64,000 bases of DNA from Streptomyces lacrimifluminis. Its GTDB lineage: Bacteria > Actinomycetota > Actinomycetes > Streptomycetales > Streptomycetaceae. The notes beneath the pieces were generated by a model. That model saw only the letters and a list, made by a program, of their open reading frames with translations, searched no databases and was not told the origin of the DNA. Position numbers and translations under genes: made by a program. The stretch is taken from the NCBI RefSeq assembly GCF_014646095.1, contig NZ_BMMU01000007.1:242399-306398 (forward strand), written 5' to 3'. How positions within the stretch are numbered: position 1 is the first letter of the stretch; every line of letters starts with the position of its first letter. This document shows positions 18,179-27,411 of this stretch, in pieces.

Positions 18179-21100
18179 TCAGCCCAGCAACTCCACCTCC
18201 GCCAGCGTCGACTCACCGTCCAGGACCAGCCGGTACCGGGTGTACGAGCCATCGGACGCCACGGAGAACGCCCGGGTCTGCCTGTCCCACCTGAACGGTT
18301 CACCCGAACGCCGGTCCAGGGTCCGCCAGTTCGCGCCGTCGGATGAGGAGCTGGACCCCTGCAACACCCAGCCCGTCGGGGCTTTGGCCCGGTCCGAGGA
18401 GGTCAGCGTGTACTGAACGGCCTTCGCGTCACCGGCGATCGGCAGCTCCACGGACCTCACCGTCGCGCTCGTGTCCGACGTGTCGTCGAACAAGGCACCC
18501 TCGCCGATCACCACATCCGTCCGCGGCGTCGGCACCTCGTCGTCCTGGGTGATCGACACCGGGGCCGCGTTCCTTGCCGCTCCCCAGGCCGAGGGCTCCG
18601 GGCCCATGTCGAACTCCAGGGTCCCGCCACGGGAGACGATCGAGTGGGGGAGTGAAGTCGACGTCCAGGGAAGGCCGTTGACCTTCAGTCCCTGCACGTA
18701 CACGTTCCGGGCGCTGTTGTCCGGGGCCTTGATCACCAGGTCCCGGCCGTTCTCCAGATGGACCGTCGCCCTGGTGAACAGCGGGGAGCCGATGGCGTAT
18801 TCGCCGCTGCCCATGACCAGCGGATAGAAGCCGAGCGCCGAGAACAGATACCAGGCCGACTGCTCGCCGTTGTCCTCGTCGCCGTGGTAACCCTGGCCGA
18901 TCTCGCTGCCCGTGTAGAGCCGGGAGAGGACCTCGCGGACGTTCTTCTGAGTCTTCCAGGGCCGGCCGGCCGCGTCGTACATGTAATTAACGTGGTGGGC
19001 CACCTGGTTGGAGTGGCCGTACATGCCCATCCGGACGTCCCTGGCCTCCGTCATCTCGTGGATGACCCCCTTGTACGAGCCAACGAATTCCGGGGAGGCC
19101 GTCTCCGGGGTCTCGAAGTAGTCGTCGAGCTTGTCCGCGAGGCCCGCCCGGCCGCCGTACAGGTTGGCCAGGCCCCGGCTGTCCTGCGGGACGGTGAAGG
19201 CGTAACCCCAGCCGTTCGTCTCCGTGTAGTCGTGGCCCCAGACACGCGGGTCGTACGCCGACGACTCCACCCGCCAGTCGCCCCGTGCGTCCCGGCCCTG
19301 GAAGAAGCCGGCCCTCCTGTCGAACAACCGCACATACTCCTGGGCGCGGTTGAGGAAGTACGCGGACTCCTCCTCGTACCGTCGCTGCCCCGTCTCCCGG
19401 TACAGCTCCTGCCCCATGCGGGCGATGCCGTAGTCGTTGAGGTAGCCCTCCATTGCCCATGACAGGCCCTCGCGCGTCTCGGTGCTCGTGTAGCCGAGGA
19501 AGGGCGAGGTCGCCATGCCCTTGCGGCCCACGCCCGATGCCGGGGGCACGACGGTCGCGTTCTTCACGGCGGCGTCGTACGCCGACTTCGCGTCGAAACC
19601 GACGCCCTTCACATAGGCGTCCGCGAACGCCACGTCCGACGAGGTGCCCGTCATCAGGTCGGCATACCCGGGGGAGGACCAGCGCGAGGTCCAGCCGCCG
19701 TCCTTGTACTGCTGCACGAACCCGTCGACCATCTCGCCCGCTTGACGGGGCGTCAGCAGCGAGTAGGCGGGCCAGGTCGTCCGATACGTGTCCCAGAAGC
19801 CGTTGTTGACGTACACCTTGCCGTCCACGATCTTCGCCCCGGTGTGCGTCGGGGTGTCGGGGCCCGGCATGGGGGAGAACGGAGACGCGTACTGGTACTT
19901 CGAACCGACCTTCTCGAAGCCGGAGTTGGGGTACAGATAGAGCCGGTACAGGCTGGAGTACAGCGTGGTCAGCTGGTCCGGCGTCGCCCCCTCGACCTCG
20001 ACCTTCCCGAGCAGCCCGTCCCACTGCCGCTGCGCTCCGGCCTTCACCGCCTCGAAGGACGTGCCGTCCGGAATCTCCTGCCGCAGATTGGCCTTGGCCT
20101 GCTCGACGCTGATGAGCGAGGTCGCCAGCCGCAGCGTGACCACCCCGGTCGGCGCCCTGAACCGGAGATAGCCCTTGACCCCGCTCGACGATCCCTCCGT
20201 GACCACCGCGTCGTCGTCGAACACCCCGTACACGAACAGCCGGGTCGCCCCCGCCGACAGCCCCGACTTCACGTCCGAGTAGCCGGTGAAGGTGCCGTTC
20301 TCCCGGTCGAGGGTCAGGCCCGCCTGGTCGGTGACGTTGTCGAAGAGGACGCTCGCGTCGTCGCCGGGGTAGGTGAAGCGCAGGACCGCCGCGTGGTCGG
20401 TCGGCGTCATCTCGGCCTTGACGCCGTTCTCGAACCGCACCCCGTAGTAATAGGGCCGCGCGGTCTCGTTCTCGTGCCGGAAGGCCAGCGCCCGTGCCGT
20501 ACGACCGGTGTCCGGGGTGCCCGCTGCGGCCGACGGCATCACCTGGAAGGTCTGCCGGTCGCCCATCCAGGGGCTCGGCTCATGGCTCGCGCTGAACGCC
20601 TGGATCGTCGGCAGGTTGTCGGCGTTGTTGGCCCGCGCGTAGTCGTACAGCCAGCTCAGCGAGCCCGCGTTGGTCACCGGCGTCCAGAAGTTGAAACCGT
20701 GCGGCACGGCCGTCGCCGGGAAGGTGTTGCCCCGGGAGAAACCGCCGCTGGAGTGGGTGCCCCGCGTCGTCACCGCGTAGTCGGACAGGTGTTCCCGAGG
20801 TGGCTCGGGGGCGACGGTCCGGAGCGTCACGTCGTCGATCCAGCCCCGGAACCTCGCGGGCCCGGCCGGCGAGTCGTACGCCATCAGCACCCGGTCCACG
20901 GTCCTCCCCGCGGCCACCGACCCGATCCGCGAGGCGACATGGTTCCACTGGTTGACGTACAACCCCTTGGCCGCGCCCTGGCCCTGCGGCGTCAGCGCGA
21001 AGCCGTGCTGGTCGACCGGCGACAGTTCACTCAGAAGGGTGCCGTCCGTGAAGACCAGGTCCACCGACACGTTCGTGGCGTCGTAGTCGAGATCGCCGTC

Positions 21101-22021
21101 CGCCAACGACGGGAAGACCCGGTACGACAACTCGGTGTCCCGGTCGACGGCCACGTTCACGTCGAACACCTTGTTGTACGAGTACGCCCGTCCGGCCGCC
21201 CGATGAGTGCCGGCGTACCGCAGCGCCCGTTTGCCCGTGAAACCGGCGCGGGCCTTCGCTGTGGGGGAGCCGCTCGGGCCGCGGTCGACCAGCGACAGCA
21301 TGTCCCGGGGCACGGGTGTGTCACCGTCGCCCGTCGAGAACTGGACATCGGCGAGCTGGGTGATGGCACCCCCGTTGTTCCGCCCGATGTCGAGCCGGAA
21401 GTGCCGGAACCCGGCAGGCGACGACAGGTCGTACGACCTGGTCCGCAGCCGCTCGGCGAACGACTCGCCCGCTCGGCTGTCGAGGGTCTTCCAGCCCGTC
21501 GCCCCGTCCGCCGAGCCCTGGAGCGTCCAGTCGGCGGGGTCGCGCTCGGCGTGGTCGTTGGCCGAGGTCAGCGCATAGGTGACCACCCTGACCGGTTCGT
21601 CCAGGTCGAACTCCACCCAACCGGTCGACGCGAACGTCAGCCACTTGGTCCCCGGCACACCGTCGACGAGGTTCTCCTTCACCTCGCCCCCGCCGGTGTT
21701 CTCGCCGCTCGCCCGTACGTCCGTCACGTGGTCGGTCACATTGCCCGGGATGCCGCTGCTGTAGCCGCCGTCGACACCCGAGGTCCGCTTGGTGCCGTCC
21801 GGCCCGGTGTCGACGGTGTTCAGCCAGTCCGGCGCCGGCTCACCCGCCTCGAACGAGGTGACGAACTCCCGGTCGGCGGCCGGTGCGGTGACCGGCAGGG
21901 CGGTCGCCGCGCCCTGCCCGCCGATCACCAGTGCGAACACCGCCGCGATGGCCGGAATTGATCCGAACTGCCATCCGAACCGCCACCCGTACCGAGCCCT
22001 GTACCGAACTCCCTGCCGCAT
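18179..22021 (-). CDS. Secreted multidomain GH92 alpha-mannosidase
   Basis: Exo-acting calcium-dependent alpha-mannosidase acting on mannose-rich glycans outside the cell. The ATG was chosen because GGGAGGG precedes it and a signal peptide follows (PAIAAVFALVIGGQGAATA); upstream codons run through the operator. Order of the 1280 residues: F5/8-type C carbohydrate-binding domain (~75-210), a second beta-sandwich to ~430, GH92 N-terminal sandwich, then the (alpha/alpha)6 catalytic barrel with VNNGFWDTYRTTWPAY, GHSNQVAHHVNYMY and GYHGDEDNGEQSAWY (Asp1048 and Asp1050 match the catalytic-base and calcium region), and a C-terminal F5/8-like module ending LAEVELLG. Family members mostly cleave alpha-1,2 or alpha-1,3 mannosides; the linkage here is not determined. 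Confidence 0.9.
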   Translation of the reverse strand: MRQGVRYRARYGWRFGWQFGSIPAIAAVFALVIGGQGAATALPVTAPAADREFVTSFEAGEPAPDWLNTVDTGPDGTKRTSGVDGGYSSGIPGNVTDHVTDVRASGENTGGGEVKENLVDGVPGTKWLTFASTGWVEFDLDEPVRVVTYALTSANDHAERDPADWTLQGSADGATGWKTLDSRAGESFAERLRTRSYDLSSPAGFRHFRLDIGRNNGGAITQLADVQFSTGDGDTPVPRDMLSLVDRGPSGSPTAKARAGFTGKRALRYAGTHRAAGRAYSYNKVFDVNVAVDRDTELSYRVFPSLADGDLDYDATNVSVDLVFTDGTLLSELSPVDQHGFALTPQGQGAAKGLYVNQWNHVASRIGSVAAGRTVDRVLMAYDSPAGPARFRGWIDDVTLRTVAPEPPREHLSDYAVTTRGTHSSGGFSRGNTFPATAVPHGFNFWTPVTNAGSLSWLYDYARANNADNLPTIQAFSASHEPSPWMGDRQTFQVMPSAAAGTPDTGRTARALAFRHENETARPYYYGVRFENGVKAEMTPTDHAAVLRFTYPGDDASVLFDNVTDQAGLTLDRENGTFTGYSDVKSGLSAGATRLFVYGVFDDDAVVTEGSSSGVKGYLRFRAPTGVVTLRLATSLISVEQAKANLRQEIPDGTSFEAVKAGAQRQWDGLLGKVEVEGATPDQLTTLYSSLYRLYLYPNSGFEKVGSKYQYASPFSPMPGPDTPTHTGAKIVDGKVYVNNGFWDTYRTTWPAYSLLTPRQAGEMVDGFVQQYKDGGWTSRWSSPGYADLMTGTSSDVAFADAYVKGVGFDAKSAYDAAVKNATVVPPASGVGRKGMATSPFLGYTSTETREGLSWAMEGYLNDYGIARMGQELYRETGQRRYEEESAYFLNRAQEYVRLFDRRAGFFQGRDARGDWRVESSAYDPRVWGHDYTETNGWGYAFTVPQDSRGLANLYGGRAGLADKLDDYFETPETASPEFVGSYKGVIHEMTEARDVRMGMYGHSNQVAHHVNYMYDAAGRPWKTQKNVREVLSRLYTGSEIGQGYHGDEDNGEQSAWYLFSALGFYPLVMGSGEYAIGSPLFTRATVHLENGRDLVIKAPDNSARNVYVQGLKVNGLPWTSTSLPHSIVSRGGTLEFDMGPEPSAWGAARNAAPVSITQDDEVPTPRTDVVIGEGALFDDTSDTSATVRSVELPIAGDAKAVQYTLTSSDRAKAPTGWVLQGSSSSSDGANWRTLDRRSGEPFRWDRQTRAFSVASDGSYTRYRLVLDGESTLAEVELLG

Positions 22022-22045
22022 GCGAGAGCACCCTCCCTGCCGCCG

Positions 22046-22057
22046 GACAACGTTGTC
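22046..22057. promoter_or_regulatory. LacI-type operator upstream of the intact GH92 gene
   Basis: GACAACGTTGTC, identical to the site before the GH92 remnant, lies 25 bp upstream of the GH92 ATG on the minus strand. No LacI regulator gene is in the window, so the repressor must be encoded elsewhere. Confidence 0.65.
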
Positions 22058-22138
22058 ACCTTGGCTGCGCAGGAACCAGTAGGGAGTCAAGTGGTCAGTG
22101 GTGTCAAGGGCGTTGGGTGTGGCATTCGGGCCCAATAT

Positions 22139-22153
22139 CGCGAATATTTCGCG
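22139..22153. other. AT-centred palindrome in the GH92-ngcE intergenic region
   Basis: CGCGAATATTTCGCG is a perfect 6-3-6 palindrome, AT-rich against its surroundings. A looser relative (CGCATATTTCCGCG) follows about 25 bp further on. The 460-bp region otherwise holds the GH92 operator and the DasR-like site, and no gene. Confidence 0.35.
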
Positions 22154-22248
22154 CAAAGGGATGCGCGCGGTCCGCATATTTCCGCGAGGTCTCAACTCGG
22201 AAAAGACCCGCGACCAACCCTGCATTCGATCTTGCCCCTTTGACGGGA

Positions 22249-22264
22249 AGTGGACTATACCTGT
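22249..22264. promoter_or_regulatory. DasR-responsive (dre) site before the ngc operon
   Basis: AGTGGACTATACCTGT matches 12 of 16 positions of the DasR consensus AGTGGTCTAGACCACT. DasR is the GntR repressor of amino-sugar and chitin uptake in Streptomyces, released by glucosamine-6-phosphate. A TTGACG hexamer lies just upstream. The position ~220 bp before the first transporter gene fits repression. Confidence 0.6.
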
Positions 22265-22481
22265 CGGCGTCTGCGTAGGGTCTGTCCGACCGGTCAACGA
22301 GAGGTGTGAGGGGAGCCGGAAGGGTGGTTTGACGTGCTGAACGCGCGGCCCCGCCGGGTATTCCCTCTGATCAGGGCACATCACGCACTAAGTACTTCCT
22401 GCACGACCCAGTTCGACCCGATCGCGGTGCCGGGAGGATCCGGTTCACCGCCTGAGTCCTGGAGAAGGCGAGGACTTGAGC

Positions 22482-23978
22482 ATGGGATCCACTTCCGACG
22501 AGAGCCGCACCCCCGACCGCACCACCGGTGCCACCGGCACCAGCACTGGCACCACGGCCACCGGCCCCGGCCGCCGCGACCTGATCAAACGGTCCGCTGC
22601 GCTCGGTCTGATCTCCGTCCCCACGATGAGCTTCCTGTCCGCCTGTGCGAGCAGCGGCGGAGGCGACGAGGACAAGGCCGAGGCGGGCGAGAAGACCGCG
22701 AAGAACCCCCTGGCCGTCAACGACAGCGCCCAGCTGGAGTTCGTGCTCTTCGACGGAGGCTTCGGCAAGGAGTACGCCGAGGACGCGGTCAAGATCTACG
22801 AGCAGAACTTCCCGAAGGCGAAGGTCAAGTTCTCCGCCACCCAGAAGATCCAGTCCACGCTCCAGCCCCGCTTCAACCAGGGCACCCCGCCGGACCTCAT
22901 CGACAACTCCGGCGCCGAGCAGATGGACATGGGCGTCCTGGCCGGCAAGAGTCAGCTCGCCGATCTCACCCCGCTGCTGGACGCACCGTCCTTCGACGAC
23001 CCGAACAAGAAGGTCCGCGACACGCTGCGGCCGGGCATCGTCGAGATGGGCCAGCTCGACGGCGACCCGGTCTGGATCATGTACTACGCCTACACGGTGT
23101 ACGGCGTCTGGTACTCCCAGAAGGCCCTGGACTCGCTCGACGCCACCTACCCGGAGACGTGGGACGAGATGCTCGCCGTGTGCGAGAAGGCCAAGAAAAA
23201 GGGCATGGCCGGCTGGACCTACGCCGGCAAGTACCCGTACTACCTGCCCTTCTCGCTCTACCCGATGATCGGCAAGGTCGGCGGGGTCGAGGTCCTCGAC
23301 GCGATCGACAACCTGGAGCCCAACGCCTGGAAGCACCCGGCCGTCAAGGCCTGTTTCGAGGCGTACTACGAGCTCTACAAGAAGGGGTACGTCCTCAAGG
23401 GCACCCCCGGTCTCGACCACATCCAGTCGCAGACCGCGTGGGCCAAGGGCAAGGCCCTGTTCATCCCGAACGGCTCCTGGGTGGAGAACGAGTCGGCGAA
23501 CGTCATGCCCGCCGACTTCGACCTCGCAGTCTCCGCGCCGACCGGCATCGACAGCTCCGACAAGCTGCCGTTCGGCACGATCTGGGCCTCCGGCGGTGAG
23601 CCGTTCATCGTCCCGGCGAAGGCGAAGAACACGGCGGGCGGCATGGAGCAGCTGCGCATCATGCTCAGCGAGGCCTCCTCGAAGAACTTCACCACCAAGG
23701 TCAAGTCACTGACCGCGTACAACGGCGGCACCGACGGCATCACCCTCACCCCGGGCCTCAAGTCCGGTGTGGCGGCGCTGGAGAAGGCCGGCGACAACGT
23801 GGTGAACCCGCGCCTCCAGGACTGGTACGTGCAGCTCCAGAAGGAGAAGATCGGGGTGTCGGGGCTCGGCGAGATGATGGCCGGACGGCTCACCCCGGCC
23901 GAGGCCATCAAGAAGATCCAGGGCTACGCCGACGAGACCGCGAAGGACACGTCGATCAAGCACTACAAGCACCAGTGA
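22482..23978 (+). CDS. ngcE: ABC sugar-binding lipoprotein, NgcE-type (GlcNAc/chitobiose)
   Basis: Extracytoplasmic solute-binding protein of a carbohydrate importer. A twin-arginine motif RRDLIK (Arg31-Arg32) is followed by a lipobox LSAC with Cys55, so it should be exported folded through Tat and lipid-anchored. The mature part is a family 1 solute-binding fold of ~440 residues. The ATG at 22482 is preferred; a TTG at 22476 is in frame. It is followed by two permease genes and no ATPase, as in ngcEFG and other Streptomyces CUT1 systems, which share the ATPase MsiK. The specificity is inferred from synteny with the S. coelicolor NgcEFG locus and from the DasR site. Confidence 0.83.
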   Translation: MGSTSDESRTPDRTTGATGTSTGTTATGPGRRDLIKRSAALGLISVPTMSFLSACASSGGGDEDKAEAGEKTAKNPLAVNDSAQLEFVLFDGGFGKEYAEDAVKIYEQNFPKAKVKFSATQKIQSTLQPRFNQGTPPDLIDNSGAEQMDMGVLAGKSQLADLTPLLDAPSFDDPNKKVRDTLRPGIVEMGQLDGDPVWIMYYAYTVYGVWYSQKALDSLDATYPETWDEMLAVCEKAKKKGMAGWTYAGKYPYYLPFSLYPMIGKVGGVEVLDAIDNLEPNAWKHPAVKACFEAYYELYKKGYVLKGTPGLDHIQSQTAWAKGKALFIPNGSWVENESANVMPADFDLAVSAPTGIDSSDKLPFGTIWASGGEPFIVPAKAKNTAGGMEQLRIMLSEASSKNFTTKVKSLTAYNGGTDGITLTPGLKSGVAALEKAGDNVVNPRLQDWYVQLQKEKIGVSGLGEMMAGRLTPAEAIKKIQGYADETAKDTSIKHYKHQ

Positions 23979-24032
23979 CCAGAAGCCGATGATCTGTCAC
24001 CAGCGGCGGCACCCGCGCACGGAACGGGGTCT

Positions 24033-24965
24033 GTGGTAATGCAGCACGGCAAGTACCGCTTCATCGTGGGATTTTTGGCGGTCCCGCTCGGGCTGTACGC
24101 ACTTTTCGTCATCTGGCCGTTCATCCAGTCCATCTATTACTCGTTCACCGACTGGACCGGACTGAGCCCGGAATTCGAGATGGTGGGCTTCGCCAACTAC
24201 GAGAGGATGTTCGACGACGACATCTTCTGGAAGTCGTTGCAGCACAGCCTCCTGTTCGCGTTGGTGCTGCCGCTGGTGACGATCGGTCTGGCGCTGTTCT
24301 TCGCCTTCATGATCAATGTCGGCGGGAAGCGGCGCCGCGGCGGACCGGTGATTTCCGGGGTCCGCGGTTCCTCGTTCTACAAAATCGTCTACTTCTTTCC
24401 GCAGGTGCTGTCGATCGCCATCGTCGCGCTGCTGTTCGCCTTCGCGTACAACCCGGACAGCGGCTCGATCAACTCACTGCTGCGCGGTATCGGGCTCGAC
24501 AGCGTCCAGCCGCTCTGGCTCGGCGACCCGGGCCTCGCCCTGTGGTGTGTGATGGCGGTGCTGGTCTGGTCGACGGTCGGCTTCTTCGTGGTGCTGTTCT
24601 CGGCGGGCATGGCGTCCATCCCGGCGGACCTGTACGAGGCCGCGCTGCTGGACGGCGCCGGCCGGGCCAGCACGTTCTTCCGGATCACCCTGCCGCTGCT
24701 GTGGGACACCGTGCAGTCCGGCTGGGTCTACATGGGCATCCTCGCGCTGGGTGCCGAGTCGTTCGCGGTCGTCCAGATCATGACGACCGGGCCCGGCGGC
24801 CCGGACTACTCGACGACCGTCATGGTCCTGTACGTGTACCAGAAGGCCTTCCGTGACGGTCAGGCCGCCTACGCAACCACCATCGGGGTCGCCCTGCTCG
24901 TCGTCACGCTGGCCTTCGCGGCCCTCGTGATGCGGCTGGGCCGGCGCGAGCGGCTGGAGTACTGA
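24033..24965 (+). CDS. ngcF: ABC sugar permease, NgcF-type
   Basis: 310-residue inner-membrane permease with six predicted TM segments (first GFLAVPLGLYALFVIWPF) and the EAA loop YEAALLDGAGRASTFFRITLP-like block near residues 205-225, where the shared ATPase docks. The start is GTG at 24033, or ATG at 24039, after GGAACGGGG. It lies 54 bases after the binding-protein gene. Slightly longer than MalF-type minimal permeases because of a cytoplasmic insertion (NVGGKRRRGGPVISG). Confidence 0.87.
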   Translation: MVMQHGKYRFIVGFLAVPLGLYALFVIWPFIQSIYYSFTDWTGLSPEFEMVGFANYERMFDDDIFWKSLQHSLLFALVLPLVTIGLALFFAFMINVGGKRRRGGPVISGVRGSSFYKIVYFFPQVLSIAIVALLFAFAYNPDSGSINSLLRGIGLDSVQPLWLGDPGLALWCVMAVLVWSTVGFFVVLFSAGMASIPADLYEAALLDGAGRASTFFRITLPLLWDTVQSGWVYMGILALGAESFAVVQIMTTGPGGPDYSTTVMVLYVYQKAFRDGQAAYATTIGVALLVVTLAFAALVMRLGRRERLEY

Positions 24966-24970
24966 CACAC

Positions 24971-25897
24971 ATGAAGACGACCGACAGCACACCGTCGGAC
25001 ATGGTCCCCCAGCAGTCCGGTGGGCCCGTGCGCAAGGAGAACGCGTCCGGTGCGCAGAAGCGCGAGAAGAAGGAAGGCACCGTCCTCAACGTCTTCTCGC
25101 ACGGCATGCTCGTCCTGTGGGCGTTCATGGTCGTGATGCCGCTCCTGTGGGCGGTGATGACGTCCTTCAAGGACGACAACGCGATCTTCAGCTCCCCCTG
25201 GGCCCTGCCGGACAAGCTGCACTTCGACAACTGGGCGCGGGCCTGGACCGACGCCAACATGAGCGACTACTTCCTCAACACCATCCTGGTGGTGGGCGGT
25301 TCGCTCGTCGGCACCCTGGTGCTGGGCTCGATGGCGGCGTACGTCCTGGCCCGCTTCGAGTTCCCGGGCAACGGGTTCATCTACTACCTTTTCATCGGCG
25401 GCATGAGCTTCCCGATCATGCTGGCGCTGGTCCCGCTGTTCTACGTCGTGAACAACATGGGCCTGCTGAACACGATCCACGGGCTGATCCTGGTCTACAT
25501 CGCCTACTCACTGCCGTTCACGGTCTTCTTCCTGACCGCGTTCTTCCGGACCCTGCCGACCTCGGTGGCGGAGGCGGCCTTCGTCGACGGCGCCTCGCAC
25601 TCCCGGACCTTCCTCCAGATCATGCTGCCCATGGCCAAGCCCGGGCTGATCAGCGTGGGCATCTTCAACTTCCTCGGCCAGTGGAACCAGTACATGCTGC
25701 CGACGGTGCTCAACACCGACCCGGACAAAAGGGTCCTCACCCAGGGTCTGGTGCAGCTGGCCGCCAGCCAGGGTTACAAGGGCGACTGGTCGGGTCTCTT
25801 CGCCGGCCTGGTGATGGCGATGATCCCGGTACTCGCCGCGTACATCATCTTCCAGCGCCAGGTGGTGACGGGCCTCACGGCGGGCGCTCTCAAGTAA
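24971..25897 (+). CDS. ngcG: ABC sugar permease, NgcG-type
   Basis: 308-residue MalG-type permease. A charged N-terminal extension of ~35 residues is followed by six TM segments and the EAA loop AEAAFVDGASHSRTF. It forms the channel with the preceding permease, only 5 bases upstream. It is the last gene of the operon, followed by a hairpin. The ATPase must come from elsewhere (MsiK-type sharing is known for this class). Confidence 0.88.
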   Translation: MKTTDSTPSDMVPQQSGGPVRKENASGAQKREKKEGTVLNVFSHGMLVLWAFMVVMPLLWAVMTSFKDDNAIFSSPWALPDKLHFDNWARAWTDANMSDYFLNTILVVGGSLVGTLVLGSMAAYVLARFEFPGNGFIYYLFIGGMSFPIMLALVPLFYVVNNMGLLNTIHGLILVYIAYSLPFTVFFLTAFFRTLPTSVAEAAFVDGASHSRTFLQIMLPMAKPGLISVGIFNFLGQWNQYMLPTVLNTDPDKRVLTQGLVQLAASQGYKGDWSGLFAGLVMAMIPVLAAYIIFQRQVVTGLTAGALK

Positions 25898-25924
25898 CCG
25901 GAACCTTCTGTTCAGCCGCCGTAC

Positions 25925-25958
25925 GCGCGCGTGCATGCCGCAAACCGTGCACGCGCGC
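25925..25958 (+). terminator. Terminator hairpin after ngcG
   Basis: Perfect 11-bp stem GCGCGCGTGCA and TGCACGCGCGC with a 12-base loop, 28 bases after the stop codon. Confidence 0.75.
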
Positions 25959-26089
25959 AGCTATGTGTACAAGACCTCGGATGCAGTTCAACCTCTTGAC
26001 GGGAGGTGACCCGAACGGCTCAGCTTAGAGTTCACTAGTTGGACATAGACGGGGCCTCATCGAAGCGGTCCCGCGCGCAGGAGGTCGTC

Positions 26090-27289
26090 GTGGAGACTCC
26101 GGGGTCGCAGTCGTCACTGCACCGAGCCAACCTGGAACGGGTCGTACGGGCGGTGCGCCTCGCCGGGTCGCTCACGCAGGCCGAGATCGCCAGGACCACC
26201 GGTCTGTCGGCGGCCACGGTGTCCAACATCGTCCGCGAGCTGAAGGACGGCGGAACGGTCGAGGTCACGCCCACCTCGGCGGGTGGCCGAAGGGCCCGGG
26301 CCGTCTCGCTGAGCGGGGACGCGGGCATCGTGATCGGCGTCGACTTCGGGCACACGCACCTACGGGTCGCGGTCGGCAACCTCGCCCACCAGGTGCTGGC
26401 CGAGGAGGCCGAGCCGCTGGACGTGGACGCCTCCGCCGCGCAGGGCTTCGACCGGGCGGAAGAGCTGGTCAATCGCCTGATCGCAGCAACGGGCGTCGAC
26501 CGTTCCAAGATCGCCGGTGTGGGCCTGGGTGTACCGGGTCCGATCGACGTGGAGTCGGGCACCCTGGGCTCCAGCGCGATCCTGCCCGGCTGGAGCGGCA
26601 CCAGGCCCGGTGAGGAGCTGCGCGGGCGCCTGAACGTGCCGGTGCACGTGGACAACGACGCCAACCTCGGCGCCCTCGGTGAGCTGGTCTGGGGCAGTGG
26701 CCGGGGGGTCCGGGACCTGGCGTACATCAAGGTCGCGAGCGGTGTCGGGGCCGGACTGGTGATCGAGGGCAAGATCTACCGGGGTCCGGGTGGCACAGCG
26801 GGAGAAATCGGGCATATTACTCTTGATGAATCCGGACCCGTCTGTCGTTGCGGCAACCGGGGCTGCCTGGAGACCTTCGCGGCGGCGCGTTACGTGCTGC
26901 CGCTCCTCCAGTCCAGCCACGGAACCGACCTGACCATGGAAGGTGTCGTGCGGCTGGCGCGGGACGGTGACCCGGGCTGCCGTCGCGTGATCGCCGACGT
27001 CGGCCGTCATATCGGCAGTGGAGTCGCCAATCTTTGCAATCTGCTGAACCCGAGCAGGGTGGTCCTCGGCGGTGATCTCGCCGAGGCCGGTGAGCTGGTG
27101 CTCGGTCCCATAAGAGAGTCTGTCGGCCGCTATGCGATCCCCAGTGCGGCACGTCAACTGTCCGTTCTTCCAGGGGCACTTGGAGGTCGTGCGGAGGTGC
27201 TCGGAGCGCTCGCTCTCGCGTTGAGCGAAATGGGCGATTCGACCCTTCTGGACGGCACGCTGACCACAGCGACCCCTGTCTTCACCTAG
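26090..27289 (+). CDS. rok7B7: ROK-family transcriptional regulator (Rok7B7-like)
   Basis: 399 residues: N-terminal winged HTH (TQAEIARTTGLSAATVSNIV, ~30-50), then an actin-like ROK sugar-kinase fold with GVDFGHTHL, VDNDANLGALGE, GTAGEIGH and the zinc motif C252-x-C254-x4-C259. The GTG start follows AGGAGG by five bases; a TTG at 26039 is in frame but has no such site. It lies between the ngc and xyl importers, the position of S. coelicolor SCO6008, whose product is reported to affect xylose uptake, carbon catabolite repression and antibiotic production. Ligand and operator are not visible in the sequence. Confidence 0.88.
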   Translation: METPGSQSSLHRANLERVVRAVRLAGSLTQAEIARTTGLSAATVSNIVRELKDGGTVEVTPTSAGGRRARAVSLSGDAGIVIGVDFGHTHLRVAVGNLAHQVLAEEAEPLDVDASAAQGFDRAEELVNRLIAATGVDRSKIAGVGLGVPGPIDVESGTLGSSAILPGWSGTRPGEELRGRLNVPVHVDNDANLGALGELVWGSGRGVRDLAYIKVASGVGAGLVIEGKIYRGPGGTAGEIGHITLDESGPVCRCGNRGCLETFAAARYVLPLLQSSHGTDLTMEGVVRLARDGDPGCRRVIADVGRHIGSGVANLCNLLNPSRVVLGGDLAEAGELVLGPIRESVGRYAIPSAARQLSVLPGALGGRAEVLGALALALSEMGDSTLLDGTLTTATPVFT

Positions 27290-27411
27290 AGAACGAACAA
27301 AGCCGTTGCCAACCCGTTAAGGATTTACTTCTTGACGTCGCACGTGTGGCCGAGTTGACTTCCAGCCACCTCGGTCGCAGCGTTGCGGCCCTGTCAGGGA
27401 GGCACCACCAA

